This document shows positions 46,809-55,732 of a stretch of 64,000 nucleotides of DNA, in pieces; position 1 is the stretch's first letter; the number at the start of each line of letters is the position of its first letter. This stretch comes from Streptomyces rubiginosohelvolus (lineage in GTDB: Bacteria > Actinomycetota > Actinomycetes > Streptomycetales > Streptomycetaceae). The position numbers and the translations under genes were made by a program. The stretch lies in NCBI RefSeq assembly GCF_014649875.1, contig NZ_BMTW01000010.1:62001-126000 (forward strand), written 5' to 3'. The notes beneath the pieces were generated by a model. It saw only the letters and a program-made list of their open reading frames with translations, was not told the DNA's origin and did no database searches.

Positions 46809-48020
46809 ATGAAGACGATCGACGAACTTCTCGCCGAAGGGGTCGCGGGCAAGCGGGTATTCGTCCGCGCCGACCTCAACGTGCCGCTCGACGGCACCAC
46901 GATCACCGACGACGGCCGGATCCGCGCCGTCCTCCCGACGGTCGCCAAGCTCGCCGAGGCCGGCGCGCGTGTCGTCGTCGCCTCGCACCTCGGCCGCCCC
47001 AAGGGCGCCCCGGACCCGGCCTTCTCGCTGGCGCCCGCCGCCGCCCGCCTGGGTGAACTCCTCGGCGCCGACGTCGCCTTCGCCACCGACACGGTCGGCG
47101 AGTCCGCCCGCGCCACGGTCGCCGGCCTCGCCGACGGCCAGGTCGCCGTCATCGAGAACCTGCGCTTCAACCCCGGCGAGACCTCCAAGGACGACGCCGA
47201 GCGCGGTGCCTTCGCCGATCAGCTGGCCGAGCTCGCCGACGTCTACGTGGGCGACGGCTTCGGTGCCGTCCACCGCAAGCACGCCTCGGTCTTCGACCTC
47301 CCGGCCCGGCTGCCGCACTACGCCGGCTACCTCATCGCCACCGAGGTCGGCGTCCTGAAGAAGCTCACCACCGACGTCCAGCGCCCGTACGCGGTCGTCC
47401 TCGGCGGTGCCAAGGTCTCCGACAAGCTCGGCGTGATCGACCACCTGCTGGAGCGGGCCGACCGCATCCTCATCGGCGGCGGCATGGCGTACACCTTCCT
47501 CAAGGCCCAGGGCCACGAGGTCGGCAGCTCGCTGCTCCAGGAGGACCAGATCCCCGCCGTGCAGGAGTACCTGCGCCGGGCCGAGGAGAAGGGCGTGGAG
47601 TTCGTCCTCCCCGTCGACGTCGTCGTCGCCCCCGCCTTCCCCGACCTGAAGACCAAGGCCCCGGCCCACCCCACCACCGTCGCCGCCGACGCCATGCCGG
47701 CCGGCCAGATGGGGCTGGACAACGGACCCGAGACCAACAAGCTCTACGCATCGAAGCTCGCCGACGCGGCCACCGTCTTCTGGAACGGCCCGATGGGCGT
47801 CTTCGAGCACCCCGACTTCGCCGACGGCACCCGCGCGGTCGCCCAGGCGCTCGTCGACTCCCCGGCCTTCAGCGTCGTCGGCGGTGGCGACTCCGCCGCG
47901 GCCGTCCGCATCCTGGGCTTCGACGAGAATGCTTTCGGACATATTTCGACCGGTGGCGGCGCGAGCCTCGAATACCTCGAGGGCAAGACGCTTCCCGGGC
48001 TCGCCGCACTGGAGGACTGA
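46809..48020 (+). CDS. pgk: Phosphoglycerate kinase
   Basis: 403-residue PGK, which transfers the acyl phosphate of 1,3-bisphosphoglycerate to ADP. Family signature RVFVRADLNVPLDG is at residues 18-31; ASHLGRPKG and the C-terminal nucleotide-binding VGGGDSAAAVRILGF and STGGGASLEYLEGK are intact. ATG 46809 is preceded by AAGGAG. tpiA follows after 6 nt, so the two form an operon. Confidence 0.98.
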   Translation: MKTIDELLAEGVAGKRVFVRADLNVPLDGTTITDDGRIRAVLPTVAKLAEAGARVVVASHLGRPKGAPDPAFSLAPAAARLGELLGADVAFATDTVGESARATVAGLADGQVAVIENLRFNPGETSKDDAERGAFADQLAELADVYVGDGFGAVHRKHASVFDLPARLPHYAGYLIATEVGVLKKLTTDVQRPYAVVLGGAKVSDKLGVIDHLLERADRILIGGGMAYTFLKAQGHEVGSSLLQEDQIPAVQEYLRRAEEKGVEFVLPVDVVVAPAFPDLKTKAPAHPTTVAADAMPAGQMGLDNGPETNKLYASKLADAATVFWNGPMGVFEHPDFADGTRAVAQALVDSPAFSVVGGGDSAAAVRILGFDENAFGHISTGGGASLEYLEGKTLPGLAALED

Positions 48021-48026
48021 CCTTTC

Positions 48027-48803
48027 ATGACCACCCGCACCCCGCTGATGGCGGGCAACTGGAAGATGAACCTCAACCACCTCGAGGCCATCGCCCACGT
48101 CCAGAAGCTCTCCTTCGCGCTGACCGACAAGGACTACGAGGACGTCGAGGTCGCCGTCCTGGCGCCCTTCACCGACCTGCGCTCCGTGCAGACCCTCGTC
48201 GACGGCGACAAGCTGAAGATCAAGTACGGCGCCCAGGACATCTCGGCGCACGACTCCGGCGCGTACACCGGTGAGATCTCCGGCCCCATGCTCGCCAAGC
48301 TGCGCTGCACCTACGTGGCCGTCGGCCACAGCGAGCGCCGCCAGTACCACGGCGAGAGTGACGAGATCTGCAACGCCAAGGTGAAGGCGGCCTTCAAGAA
48401 CGGCCTGACCCCGATCCTCTGCGTCGGCGAGGGCCTGGACATCCGCAAGGCCGGTGACCAGGTCTCCTACACCCTCGCGCAGCTCGACGGCGCCCTGAAG
48501 GACATCCCGGCCGAGCAGGCCGAGACCATCGTCATCGCCTACGAGCCGGTCTGGGCCATCGGGACCGGCGAGGTCGCCACCCCCGAGGACGCCCAGGAGG
48601 TCTGCGGCGCGATCCGTGGCCGTCTCGCCGAGCTGTACTCGCAGGAGCTGGCCGACGCCGTCCGCATCCAGTACGGCGGCTCCGTCAAGTCCGGCAACGT
48701 CGCCGCGATCATGGCGCAGCCCGACGTGGACGGCGCCCTCATCGGCGGCGCCGCACTGGACGCCGACGAGTTCGTCAAGATCGTCCGCTTCCGCGACCAG
48801 TGA
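48027..48803 (+). CDS. tpiA: Triosephosphate isomerase
   Basis: 258-residue TIM barrel, which interconverts dihydroxyacetone phosphate and glyceraldehyde 3-phosphate. The catalytic residues are all present: Lys13 (NWKMN), His101 (VGHSERR) and Glu173 (AYEPVWAIGTG). The phosphate loop YGGSVKSGN is near the C-terminus. The start is 6 nt after the pgk stop. Normal length, standard order gap-pgk-tpiA-secG. Confidence 0.98.
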   Translation: MTTRTPLMAGNWKMNLNHLEAIAHVQKLSFALTDKDYEDVEVAVLAPFTDLRSVQTLVDGDKLKIKYGAQDISAHDSGAYTGEISGPMLAKLRCTYVAVGHSERRQYHGESDEICNAKVKAAFKNGLTPILCVGEGLDIRKAGDQVSYTLAQLDGALKDIPAEQAETIVIAYEPVWAIGTGEVATPEDAQEVCGAIRGRLAELYSQELADAVRIQYGGSVKSGNVAAIMAQPDVDGALIGGAALDADEFVKIVRFRDQ

Positions 48804-48834
48804 GTATGCGGTAGCGCCGATCCGTCGTACCCTT

Positions 48835-48871
48835 GCGGGGGCCGAGGGGGTGGTCACCCTCCGGCCCCCGC
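48835..48871 (+). terminator. tpiA terminator
   Basis: GCGGGGGCCG (48835-48844) pairs with CGGCCCCCGC (48862-48871); an inner AGGG/CCCT can extend the stem. It lies 31 nt after tpiA and before secG. Confidence 0.8.
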
Positions 48872-48918
48872 TGTACGTACAGGCAGTATTCGAGAAATCC
48901 GGAAAGTAGGGACCAGCC

Positions 48919-49152
48919 GTGATTCTGGCGTTCCAGATCGCCCTGATCGTCTTCAGCCTGCTGCTGATGCTGCTGGTGCTCATGCACAAGGGCAAGGGCG
49001 GCGGCCTCTCCGACATGTTCGGTGGCGGAATGCAGTCCTCCGTCGGTGGCTCCTCGGTCGCCGAGCGTAACCTCGACCGGATCACCGTGGTGGTCGGTCT
49101 GGTCTGGTTCGCGTGCATCGTCGTCCTCGGTCTGCTCATCAAGCTCGACTGA
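48919..49152 (+). CDS. secG: Preprotein translocase subunit SecG
   Basis: 77-residue membrane protein of the SecYEG channel. Two membrane helices (about 2-22 and 55-74) flank a Gly-rich cytoplasmic loop with GKGGGLSDMFGGGMQSS, the SecG signature. GTG 48919 follows a purine-rich AAAGTAGGGA. Position after tpiA is conserved in actinobacteria. It has a hairpin between it and tpiA, so it is at least partly expressed on its own. Confidence 0.96.
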   Translation: MILAFQIALIVFSLLLMLLVLMHKGKGGGLSDMFGGGMQSSVGGSSVAERNLDRITVVVGLVWFACIVVLGLLIKLD

Positions 49153-49263
49153 ACGACCCGTTCCGCGATTCCGGTAACGGTGTAACTCCTTCCACTGGAC
49201 GCACGTTGGGCCTTACGTAGACTGAGGCATCCTTCGAGCACCATCACGCAGGGAGTTACGACC

Positions 49264-49599
49264 GTGGCAAGTGGCAACGCGATCCGGGGAAGCCGGGTCG
49301 GAGCGGGGCCGATGGGGGAGGCCGAGCGCGGTGAATCCGCGCCGCGCGCCCGCATCTCCTTCTGGTGCTCGAACGGGCACGAGACGCAGCCGAGCTTCGC
49401 CCATGACGCGCAGGTGCCGGACACCTGGGACTGCCCGCGCTGCGGCTTCCCGGCCGGCCAGGACAAGGACAGCCCGCCCGACCCGCCCCGCACCGAGCCG
49501 TACAAGACGCATCTGGCGTACGTACGCGAGCGGCGCAGCGACGAGGACGGCGAGGCGATCCTCGCCGAGGCCCTGGCCAAACTCCGCGGCGAGATCTGA
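49264..49599 (+). CDS. rbpA: RNA polymerase-binding protein RbpA
   Basis: 111-residue actinobacterial RNA polymerase-binding protein. It contacts the principal sigma factor and stabilises open complexes, and is linked to basal rifampicin tolerance. The central fold has a Zn-type CxxxH...CPRCG arrangement (WCSNGHET, WDCPRCGFPAG), and the C-terminal sigma-interaction helix ERRSDEDGEAILAEALAKLR is intact. GTG 49264 follows GGGAG. In Streptomyces coelicolor the gene has a SigR promoter, but a clear GGGAAT/GTT pair is not seen here. Confidence 0.96.
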   Translation: MASGNAIRGSRVGAGPMGEAERGESAPRARISFWCSNGHETQPSFAHDAQVPDTWDCPRCGFPAGQDKDSPPDPPRTEPYKTHLAYVRERRSDEDGEAILAEALAKLRGEI

Positions 49600-49781
49600 C
49601 ATCTCTCCCCGCCCAGCTCCACGGAAACCCCAGTCGTTCACCGGCCGGACACCCACAGGTGTCCGGCCGTATCGCGTTCCCGCGCCACCGCCCTCCTCCA
49701 CGCCGTCGGCCTCCTCGATCAATTAGGTTGGAGGGGCAGCGGGGATGCTGATGACGAGTGAGAAGTGGGCTGATATCCCGG

Positions 49782-51440
49782 ATGAACGCAGCAAGCCGAA
49801 CCAAGCTCAACCAGACGCCCGAGTGGACGGCCCTCGCCAAGCACCGTGAGGAGCTCGGCGCACCCCGGCTGCGCGAGCTGTTCGCGCGGCAGCCGGAGCG
49901 GGGCACCGCCTACACCCTGCGGGTCGGCGACCTCCACCTCGACTACTCCAAGCACCTGGTCACCGACGAGACGCTGCGCCTGCTGCGCGAGCTGGCCGCC
50001 GCCACCGGGGTCGCGGAGCTGCGGGACGCGATGTTCCGCGGCGAGAAGATCAACACCACCGAGGACCGGGCGGTCCTGCACACCGCGCTCCGCGCCCCGC
50101 GCGACGCGGTCGTCGAGGTCGACGGGGAGAACGTCGTCCCGGCGGTGCACGCCGTCCTGGACAAGATGGCCTCCTTCGCCGACCAGGTCCGCTCCGGGCA
50201 GTGGACCGGCCACACCGGCAAGCCGGTCAAGAACATCGTCAACATCGGCATCGGCGGCTCCGACCTCGGCCCCGCCATGGCGTACGAGGTGCTGCGCTCC
50301 TTCACGGACCGCGACCTCACCCTCCGCTTCGTCTCCAACGTCGACGGCGCCGACCTCCACGAGGCCGTCCGAGATCTCGACCCGGCCGAGACGCTGTTCG
50401 TCATCGCCTCCAAGACGTTCACGACGATCGAGACCATCACCAACGCCACCTCCGCCCGGGACTGGCTGCTGACCGAGCTGAGGGCCGGTCAGGACGCCGT
50501 CGCGAAGCACTTCGTGGCGCTGTCGACCAACGCGGAGAAGGTCGAAGAGTTCGGCATCGACACGGCCAACATGTTCGAGTTCTGGGACTGGGTCGGCGGC
50601 CGCTACAGCTACGACTCGGCGATCGGCCTCTCGCTGATGGTCGCCATCGGCCCGGACCGCTTCCGCGAGATGCTGGAGGGCTTCCACCTCGTCGACGAGC
50701 ACTTCCGGACCGCCCCCGCCGAGGAGAACGCCCCGCTCCTGCTGGGCCTCCTCGGCGTCTGGTACGGCAACTTCTTCGACGCCCAGTCGCACGCGGTGCT
50801 GCCCTACAGCCACTACCTGTCCAAGTTCACCGCGTATCTCCAGCAGCTCGACATGGAGTCCAACGGCAAGTCCGTCGACCGCGAGGGCGACCGCGTCGAC
50901 TGGCAGACCGGCCCGGTCGTCTGGGGCACGCCCGGCACCAACGGGCAGCACGCCTACTACCAGTTGATCCACCAGGGCACCAAGCTCATCCCGGCGGACT
51001 TCATCGGCTTCGCCGCCCCGGTCCACGACCTGCTGCCCGGCCTCATCGCCCAGCACGACCTGCTGATGGCCAACTTCTTCGCCCAGACACAGGCCCTCGC
51101 CTTCGGCAAGACGCCCGAGGAGGTCCGGGCGGAGGGCGTGCCCGAGGAGCTGGTCCCGCACAAGACGTTCCGGGGCAACCACCCCACGACGACGATCCTC
51201 GCCGACAAACTGACCCCCTCGGTCCTCGGCCAGCTCATCGCGCTGTACGAGCACAAGGTCTTCGTCCAGGGCGCCATCTGGAACATCGACTCCTTCGACC
51301 AGTGGGGCGTCGAGCTCGGCAAGGTCCTCGCCAAGAAGATCGAACCGCTGCTGACCGGTGACGGGGGAGCGGACGCCGGGCAGCTCGACAGCTCCACCGC
51401 CGCCCTGGTCGACGCCTACCGCACCCTGCGCGGGCGCTGA
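49782..51440 (+). CDS. pgi: Glucose-6-phosphate isomerase
   Basis: 552 residues, which interconvert glucose 6-phosphate and fructose 6-phosphate. Signatures: NIGIGGSDLGP (substrate loop), FVIASKTFTTIET, GRYSYDSAIGLSL, and the C-terminal FDQWGVELGKVLAKKI. ATG 49782 is chosen where family similarity begins; GTG 49758 in frame adds 8 residues. It leads into two bPH-domain genes 4 nt and then -4 nt apart, so they may be read through. It is convergent with the pentose phosphate operon through a VOC gene. Confidence 0.97.
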   Translation: MNAASRTKLNQTPEWTALAKHREELGAPRLRELFARQPERGTAYTLRVGDLHLDYSKHLVTDETLRLLRELAAATGVAELRDAMFRGEKINTTEDRAVLHTALRAPRDAVVEVDGENVVPAVHAVLDKMASFADQVRSGQWTGHTGKPVKNIVNIGIGGSDLGPAMAYEVLRSFTDRDLTLRFVSNVDGADLHEAVRDLDPAETLFVIASKTFTTIETITNATSARDWLLTELRAGQDAVAKHFVALSTNAEKVEEFGIDTANMFEFWDWVGGRYSYDSAIGLSLMVAIGPDRFREMLEGFHLVDEHFRTAPAEENAPLLLGLLGVWYGNFFDAQSHAVLPYSHYLSKFTAYLQQLDMESNGKSVDREGDRVDWQTGPVVWGTPGTNGQHAYYQLIHQGTKLIPADFIGFAAPVHDLLPGLIAQHDLLMANFFAQTQALAFGKTPEEVRAEGVPEELVPHKTFRGNHPTTTILADKLTPSVLGQLIALYEHKVFVQGAIWNIDSFDQWGVELGKVLAKKIEPLLTGDGGADAGQLDSSTAALVDAYRTLRGR

Positions 51441-51444
51441 GCCG

Positions 51445-51951
51445 ATGCCACAGGGGGAGGGGGAGACGGTCCGGCTGCGGCCGCCGCGCAACACGCTGAA
51501 CGAGCGCGCCGTCGGCTGGTGGCGGGCCCAGTGGCTGCTGATGACCGCCGTGCCCGTCGTGCCGCTCGCGGTGCTGGGCGCGCTGATCGAGCCGGCCCGT
51601 TTCTGGCTGCTGCTGCCCGCCGCGGTCCTGGCCGCGGCGGGCACGGCGACCGCCGTCCTCTTCCCCCTGTGGTGGTTCCGCACGCACCGCTGGGAGGTCA
51701 CCGAGGACGCGGTGTACGTCCTCACCGGCTTCTTCTGGCAGGAGTGGCGGATCGCCCCGATGTCCCGGATCCAGACCGTGGACACCGTACGGGGCCCGCT
51801 GGAGCAGCTCTTCCGGCTCGCCACCGTCACGGTCACCACCGCCTCAGCCAAGGGCGCGGTACGGATCGAGGGCCTGGACCACGAGGTCGCCGCCGACCTG
51901 GCCGAGCGGCTCACGCGCATCACCCGCGACACCCCCGGCGACGCCACATGA
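51445..51951 (+). CDS. Bacterial PH-domain membrane protein (YdbS-like)
   Basis: 168 residues. Two membrane helices (about 30-75: TAVPVVPLAVLGALI and LLLPAAVLAAAGTATAVLF) precede a bacterial PH (bPH2) domain recognisable by RTHRWEVTEDAVYVLTGFFWQEWRIAPMSRIQTVDTVRGPLEQLF. ATG 51445 is 4 nt after the pgi stop. The stop overlaps the next gene (ATGA). The pair YdbS-YdbT is known in Bacillus as a partner set of membrane proteins that influence antibiotic sensitivity; the mechanism is not established. Confidence 0.9.
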   Translation: MPQGEGETVRLRPPRNTLNERAVGWWRAQWLLMTAVPVVPLAVLGALIEPARFWLLLPAAVLAAAGTATAVLFPLWWFRTHRWEVTEDAVYVLTGFFWQEWRIAPMSRIQTVDTVRGPLEQLFRLATVTVTTASAKGAVRIEGLDHEVAADLAERLTRITRDTPGDAT

Positions 51952-53465
51952 GCACCGTCGCCCCGCCCGCCGACTGGCGCCGCCTCGACCCCCGTACGGT
52001 CCTGGTCACCGCACTCGTCGTGGCGGGGGTCGTCGCGGGCGCCGCCGTCCCCCTCACGCTCGGGCTGACCCGCTGGTTCAGCCTCCCCGTCGCCGTGCTC
52101 CAGGTGCTCGCCGGAGCCGTCCTGGTCATCGGGGTCGCGGCGGGCGCCGACCGGGTCCGCTGGCACCGCACCCGCTACCGCATCGGCCAGGAGCACGTCG
52201 ACCTCCACACCGGCCTCCTCCTCGTCAAACGCCGCTCCCTGGCCCGCGACCGCGTCCGTACGGTCGACCTCACCGCCAACCCGATGCTCCGCCTCCTCGG
52301 CCTGGTCACCGTCCGGATCGGCACCGGCGAACAGGGCTCCGAGTCCACCCTCGAACTGGACCCGGTCACCCGCGCCGAGGGCGAACGGCTGCGCCGCCTC
52401 CTCCTGGACCGCGCCGCCACCACACCGGCCGGCGGCGTCCACCACGAGGGCGAACTGGCCGTCCTGGACCCCCGCTGGATCCGCTACGCCCCGGTCTCCT
52501 TCGTCGCCCCCATGCTCGGCGGGGCCGCCGCCGGGGCCGTGATGCAGGTCAGCGAATGGGTCGGGGCCCAGGGCCAGGTCATCGAGTGGGTCGGCGATCG
52601 CTTCCGGGAGACCCCGCTGCTCTGGACGATCATCGCCCTGGTCCTGGCCGCCCTCGTCGCGGGTGTCGTCGGGGCGCTCGGCCTCTGGATCGAGATGTGG
52701 TGGAACTACCGCCTGGAGCGCGAACCGGGCGGCACGCTGCGGGTCCGGCGCGGGCTGTTCACCTCCCGGTCCATCTCCGTCGAGGAGGCCCGGCTGCGCG
52801 GCGTCGACCTGGTCGAGCCGCTGGGCGTCCGGCTGCTCGGCGCGGCCCGCCTCGACGCCATCACCACCGGCCTGGCCAAGGACCACGAGGCCAGGAACGC
52901 CGACCACAACACCCTGCTCCCGGCCGCGCCCCGGACCCGCGCCGACACCGTCGCCGCCGACGTCCTGCGCGAGGCGGACACCCCGACCGGCGCGACGCTC
53001 ACCCCGCACCCACGCGCCGCCCGGGGCCGCCGGCTGCGCTGGTCGCTCGCCGCGGTCCTCGGCCCGGTCCTGATCCTGACCCTGCTCGGGGCGCTGCTCA
53101 CGCCCGTGCTGCTGTGGATCGCGCTCGGCTGCGCGGTGGCGGCCGTCCCCGTGGCGGTGATGCTCGCCCTGGACGCGTACCGGGCCCTCGGCCACGCGCT
53201 CTCCGGCCGCTATCTGGTCACCCGCTCCGGCACGCTCCGCCGCTCCACGGCCGCCCTGGAACGGGCCGGCGTGATCGGCTGGACGGTCAAGCAGTCGGTG
53301 TTCCAGCGCCGGGCAGGCCTGCTGAGCGTCACAGCCACCACGGCCGCCGGGGGCGGCGCGTACACGGCGTACGACACTGACGCCTCCGAGGGCCTGACCT
53401 TCGCCGCCGAGGCGGTCCCGGGGCTGCTGGAGCCCTTCCTGGAGCGGTCCCCGAGGGGCGCCTGA
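51948..53465 (+). CDS. Bacterial PH-domain membrane protein (YdbT-like)
   Basis: 505 residues, three bPH2 domains, each preceded by a helix pair. Domain cores: TRYRIGQEHVDLHTGLLLVKRRSLARDRVRTVDL (about 65), EREPGGTLRVRRGLFTSRSISVEEARLRGVDL (about 255) and GRYLVTRSGTLRRSTAALERAGVIGW (about 420). The start overlaps the YdbS-like gene by 4 nt. The domains probably bind lipid head groups or proteins at the inner membrane face. The substrate or client is unknown. Confidence 0.9.
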   Translation: MSTVAPPADWRRLDPRTVLVTALVVAGVVAGAAVPLTLGLTRWFSLPVAVLQVLAGAVLVIGVAAGADRVRWHRTRYRIGQEHVDLHTGLLLVKRRSLARDRVRTVDLTANPMLRLLGLVTVRIGTGEQGSESTLELDPVTRAEGERLRRLLLDRAATTPAGGVHHEGELAVLDPRWIRYAPVSFVAPMLGGAAAGAVMQVSEWVGAQGQVIEWVGDRFRETPLLWTIIALVLAALVAGVVGALGLWIEMWWNYRLEREPGGTLRVRRGLFTSRSISVEEARLRGVDLVEPLGVRLLGAARLDAITTGLAKDHEARNADHNTLLPAAPRTRADTVAADVLREADTPTGATLTPHPRAARGRRLRWSLAAVLGPVLILTLLGALLTPVLLWIALGCAVAAVPVAVMLALDAYRALGHALSGRYLVTRSGTLRRSTAALERAGVIGWTVKQSVFQRRAGLLSVTATTAAGGGAYTAYDTDASEGLTFAAEAVPGLLEPFLERSPRGA

Positions 53466-53477
53466 GGCCCGGGGCGG

Positions 53478-53840
53478 TCAGCCGCCGTGCGTCGTGTCGA
53501 TGACGCAGAAGCGGTTGCCCTCGGGGTCGGCGAGCACCACGAAATCCGGGTCCGGCGGGTAGAGCTCCCACGCGACCCGCTCGGCGCCCAGGCCCATCAG
53601 GCGCTCCACCTCGGCCTCCTGCTCGTCCGAGTAGAGGTCCAGGTGGACCCGCGGGACCTCCTGCACGGGGGAGGTGGAGCGCCCCAGCGCCACGCCGACG
53701 CCGGGCCCTTCGACCGGGACCAGCACCACCCAGTCGTCCGTCCCCGGCTCACGCTCGGTGTACGTGAGCGCGGCCTTCCAGAAGGCGGCGGCCCTGCTCA
53801 CGTCGGTCGCGCCCATCACCACGGTTCCGATATGCACCAT
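53478..53840 (-). CDS. VOC-family (glyoxalase/bleomycin-resistance-like) protein
   Basis: 120-residue vicinal-oxygen-chelate fold: two beta-alpha-beta-beta-beta modules, first MVHIGTVVMGATDVSRAAAFW, second VHLDLYSDEQEAEVERL...FVVLADPEGNRFCVIDT. Metal-binding positions are partly kept (His3, Glu/Asp near DPEGN). ATG 53840 is chosen as the start of the fold. The substrate cannot be read; antibiotic binding and small-thiol chemistry are both possible. It is separated from pgl by a strong hairpin. Confidence 0.85.
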   Translation of the reverse strand: MVHIGTVVMGATDVSRAAAFWKAALTYTEREPGTDDWVVLVPVEGPGVGVALGRSTSPVQEVPRVHLDLYSDEQEAEVERLMGLGAERVAWELYPPDPDFVVLADPEGNRFCVIDTTHGG

Positions 53841-53860
53841 GGGGCCGAGCCTTTCACGCC

Positions 53861-53899
53861 GAAGGCCCGGTCCGCTCAAGACAAGCGGACCGGGCCTTC
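53861..53899. terminator. Terminator of the pentose phosphate operon
   Basis: A 16-bp perfect stem GAAGGCCCGGTCCGCT (53861-53876) with AGCGGACCGGGCCTTC (53884-53899) and a 7-nt loop. It is directly downstream of pgl, the last gene of the operon. Confidence 0.88.
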
Positions 53900-53912
53900 A
53901 GGGAGTGAACGC

Positions 53913-54695
53913 TCAGGCGGAGGCCGGAGGGTAGAGCGCGCGCGGCAGCTGCGAGGCCGCCGCCGCGTCCAGCAGCCACAGCGTGCGGCTGCGGCCGTAC
54001 GCGCCCGCCGCCGGGGCCTGGATCTCCCCGGCCCCGGACAGCGCGATGGCCGCCGCTTCCGCCTTGTCCTCGCCCGCCGCGAGCAGCCACACCTCGCGCG
54101 CCGCACGGATCGCCGGCAGCGTGAGCGAGACCCGGACCGGCGGCGGCTTGGGCGCCCCGTGCACACCGACCACGGTGCGCTCGGTCTCCCGTACCGCGGG
54201 CAGCTCCGGGAAGAGCGAGGCCACATGCGTGTCCGGCCCGACGCCCAGCATCAGCACGTCGAACGTGGGCACCGGTCCGTGGTCCTCGGGACCCGCGGCA
54301 GCGGCCAGCTCGTCGGCGTAACCGGCTGCGGCGGCGTCCGCGTCGTCGCCGTACGGGCCGTCGGACGCGGGCATCGCGTGCACCCGGGCCGGGTCCAGCG
54401 GCACCGCGTCGAGCAGCGCCTCGCGGGCCTGGGTGACATTGCGCTCCGGGTCGCCCTCGGGCAGGAACCGTTCGTCGCCCCACCACAGGTCCAGGCGCGA
54501 CCAGTCCACCGCGTCCCGGGCGGGCGCGGCGGCGAGCGCGGCCAGCAGGCCGTTGCCGTTGCGCCCGCCCGTCAGCACCACCGAGGCGTGGCCCCGGGAG
54601 GCCTGGGCGTCCACGATCTTCGTGATCAGCCGGGCCGCCGCGGCCTGGGCCATCAGCTCCTTGTCGCGGTGGACGACCAGTTGGGGAGGCGTCAC
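53913..54695 (-). CDS. pgl: 6-Phosphogluconolactonase
   Basis: 260-residue DevB/Pgl protein, which hydrolyses 6-phosphogluconolactone to 6-phosphogluconate. Family blocks: VVLTGGRNGNGLLAAL, LDLWWGDERFLPEGDPERNV, LMLGVGPDTHVASLFPE and VWLLAAGEDKAEA. The GGxT-type N-terminal loop reads TGGRNG. GTG 54695 overlaps the opcA stop by 4 nt (GTGA). Last gene of the tkt-tal-zwf-opcA-pgl operon; it directly uses the product of Zwf. Confidence 0.95.
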   Translation of the reverse strand: MTPPQLVVHRDKELMAQAAAARLITKIVDAQASRGHASVVLTGGRNGNGLLAALAAAPARDAVDWSRLDLWWGDERFLPEGDPERNVTQAREALLDAVPLDPARVHAMPASDGPYGDDADAAAAGYADELAAAAGPEDHGPVPTFDVLMLGVGPDTHVASLFPELPAVRETERTVVGVHGAPKPPPVRVSLTLPAIRAAREVWLLAAGEDKAEAAAIALSGAGEIQAPAAGAYGRSRTLWLLDAAAASQLPRALYPPASA

Positions 54696-55732
54696 TTCGA
54701 CGCCGCCTTCTTGGCCGGGGCCTTCTTCGCGGCGGGAGCCTTGGCCTCGGCGGGCTTGTCCGCCTGGTCCGCGGCGCCGCCGACCGGCGTGGCCGTGACC
54801 TCGCCGCCCGAGTGCAGCTTGTCGACGCCGAACTTCACCGCCGAGGCGTAGGTGTTGTCCGGGTCGAGCCGGCGCAGTTCCTCCGCCAGCAGCTCGGAGG
54901 TGTCCCGGCGCTTGAGCGCCACCGCGCGGTCGGGCTGGTTCTGCATGGAGAGCGTGGCCAGCGAACCGTCGGCCCGGTCCAGGACGATGACGCCGTTCTT
55001 CGTCTCCATCCGGACCGCGGTGAGGCCCGGTCCCGCGGAGTGGGTGCGCTCCACCGGGGCGCCGAGCCGGTCCGCAAGCCACATGGCGAGCAGCTCGCAG
55101 CTCGGGTTGTCGCTCTCGCCCTCGACGGTCGCGCCGATGACCTCGGCCGGCTGCTGGTCCAGCGCGGCGGCCAGCATCGAGCGCCACGGCGTGATGCGGG
55201 TCCAGGCCAGATCGGTGTCGCCGGGGCTGTACGTCGCCGCCCGCACCGCCAGCTCGTCGAGCGGACGCTCGGCGGAGTAGGTGTCGGTGATCCTGCGCTG
55301 GGCGAGGGCCCCGAGCGGGTCCTTCGCCGGGTCGGCGGGCGCGTCCTCGGGCCACCACACCACGACCGGGGCGTCCGGCAGCAGCAGCGGCAGGACCACC
55401 GACTGGGCGTGGTTGGCCAGTTCGCCGTGGAGGCGCAGGACGACGGTCTCGCCGGTGCCCGCGTCGGAACCGACCCGGACCTCGGCGTCGAGCCGGGCGT
55501 CCCGGCGGGCCCGCGGCGAGCGGCTGACCCGCTTGATCACCGCGATGATCCGCGAGGGGTGCTCGCGCGAGGCGTCACCGGCCGACTTGAGCGCGTCGTA
55601 CGCGTTCTCCTCGTCGGTGACGATGACCAGCGTGAGCACCATGCCGATGGCGGGGGTGCCGATCGCCCGGCGGGCCGAGACCAGCGCCTGGTTGATCTTG
55701 CTGGACGTGGTTTCCGTGAGATCGATCTTCAT
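54692..55732 (-). CDS. opcA: Glucose-6-phosphate dehydrogenase assembly protein OpcA
   Basis: 346-residue OpcA, needed for full activity of actinobacterial and cyanobacterial Zwf. Family pattern: MVLTLVIVTDEENAYDALKSA, EHPSRIIAVIKR, LLLPDAPVVVWWPEDAP and PWRSMLAAALDQQPAEVIGATV. Start (ATG 55732) overlaps the zwf stop by 4 nt; its stop overlaps pgl. The last ~25 residues are a Lys/Ala/Pro tail (AAKKAPAKKAASK) that echoes the UvrA tail. Confidence 0.96.
   Translation of the reverse strand: MKIDLTETTSSKINQALVSARRAIGTPAIGMVLTLVIVTDEENAYDALKSAGDASREHPSRIIAVIKRVSRSPRARRDARLDAEVRVGSDAGTGETVVLRLHGELANHAQSVVLPLLLPDAPVVVWWPEDAPADPAKDPLGALAQRRITDTYSAERPLDELAVRAATYSPGDTDLAWTRITPWRSMLAAALDQQPAEVIGATVEGESDNPSCELLAMWLADRLGAPVERTHSAGPGLTAVRMETKNGVIVLDRADGSLATLSMQNQPDRAVALKRRDTSELLAEELRRLDPDNTYASAVKFGVDKLHSGGEVTATPVGGAADQADKPAEAKAPAAKKAPAKKAASK

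Noticed and set aside
49173..49210. SigR-type promoter before rbpA, as known in Streptomyces coelicolor
   Set aside because: GGTAAC and GTTG occur, but 26 nt apart; the required 16-19 nt spacing is absent.
49719..53195. 1158-codon open frame antisense to pgi and the PH-domain genes
   Set aside because: Spans three confident genes on the other strand and lacks any motif; a GC-bias shadow.
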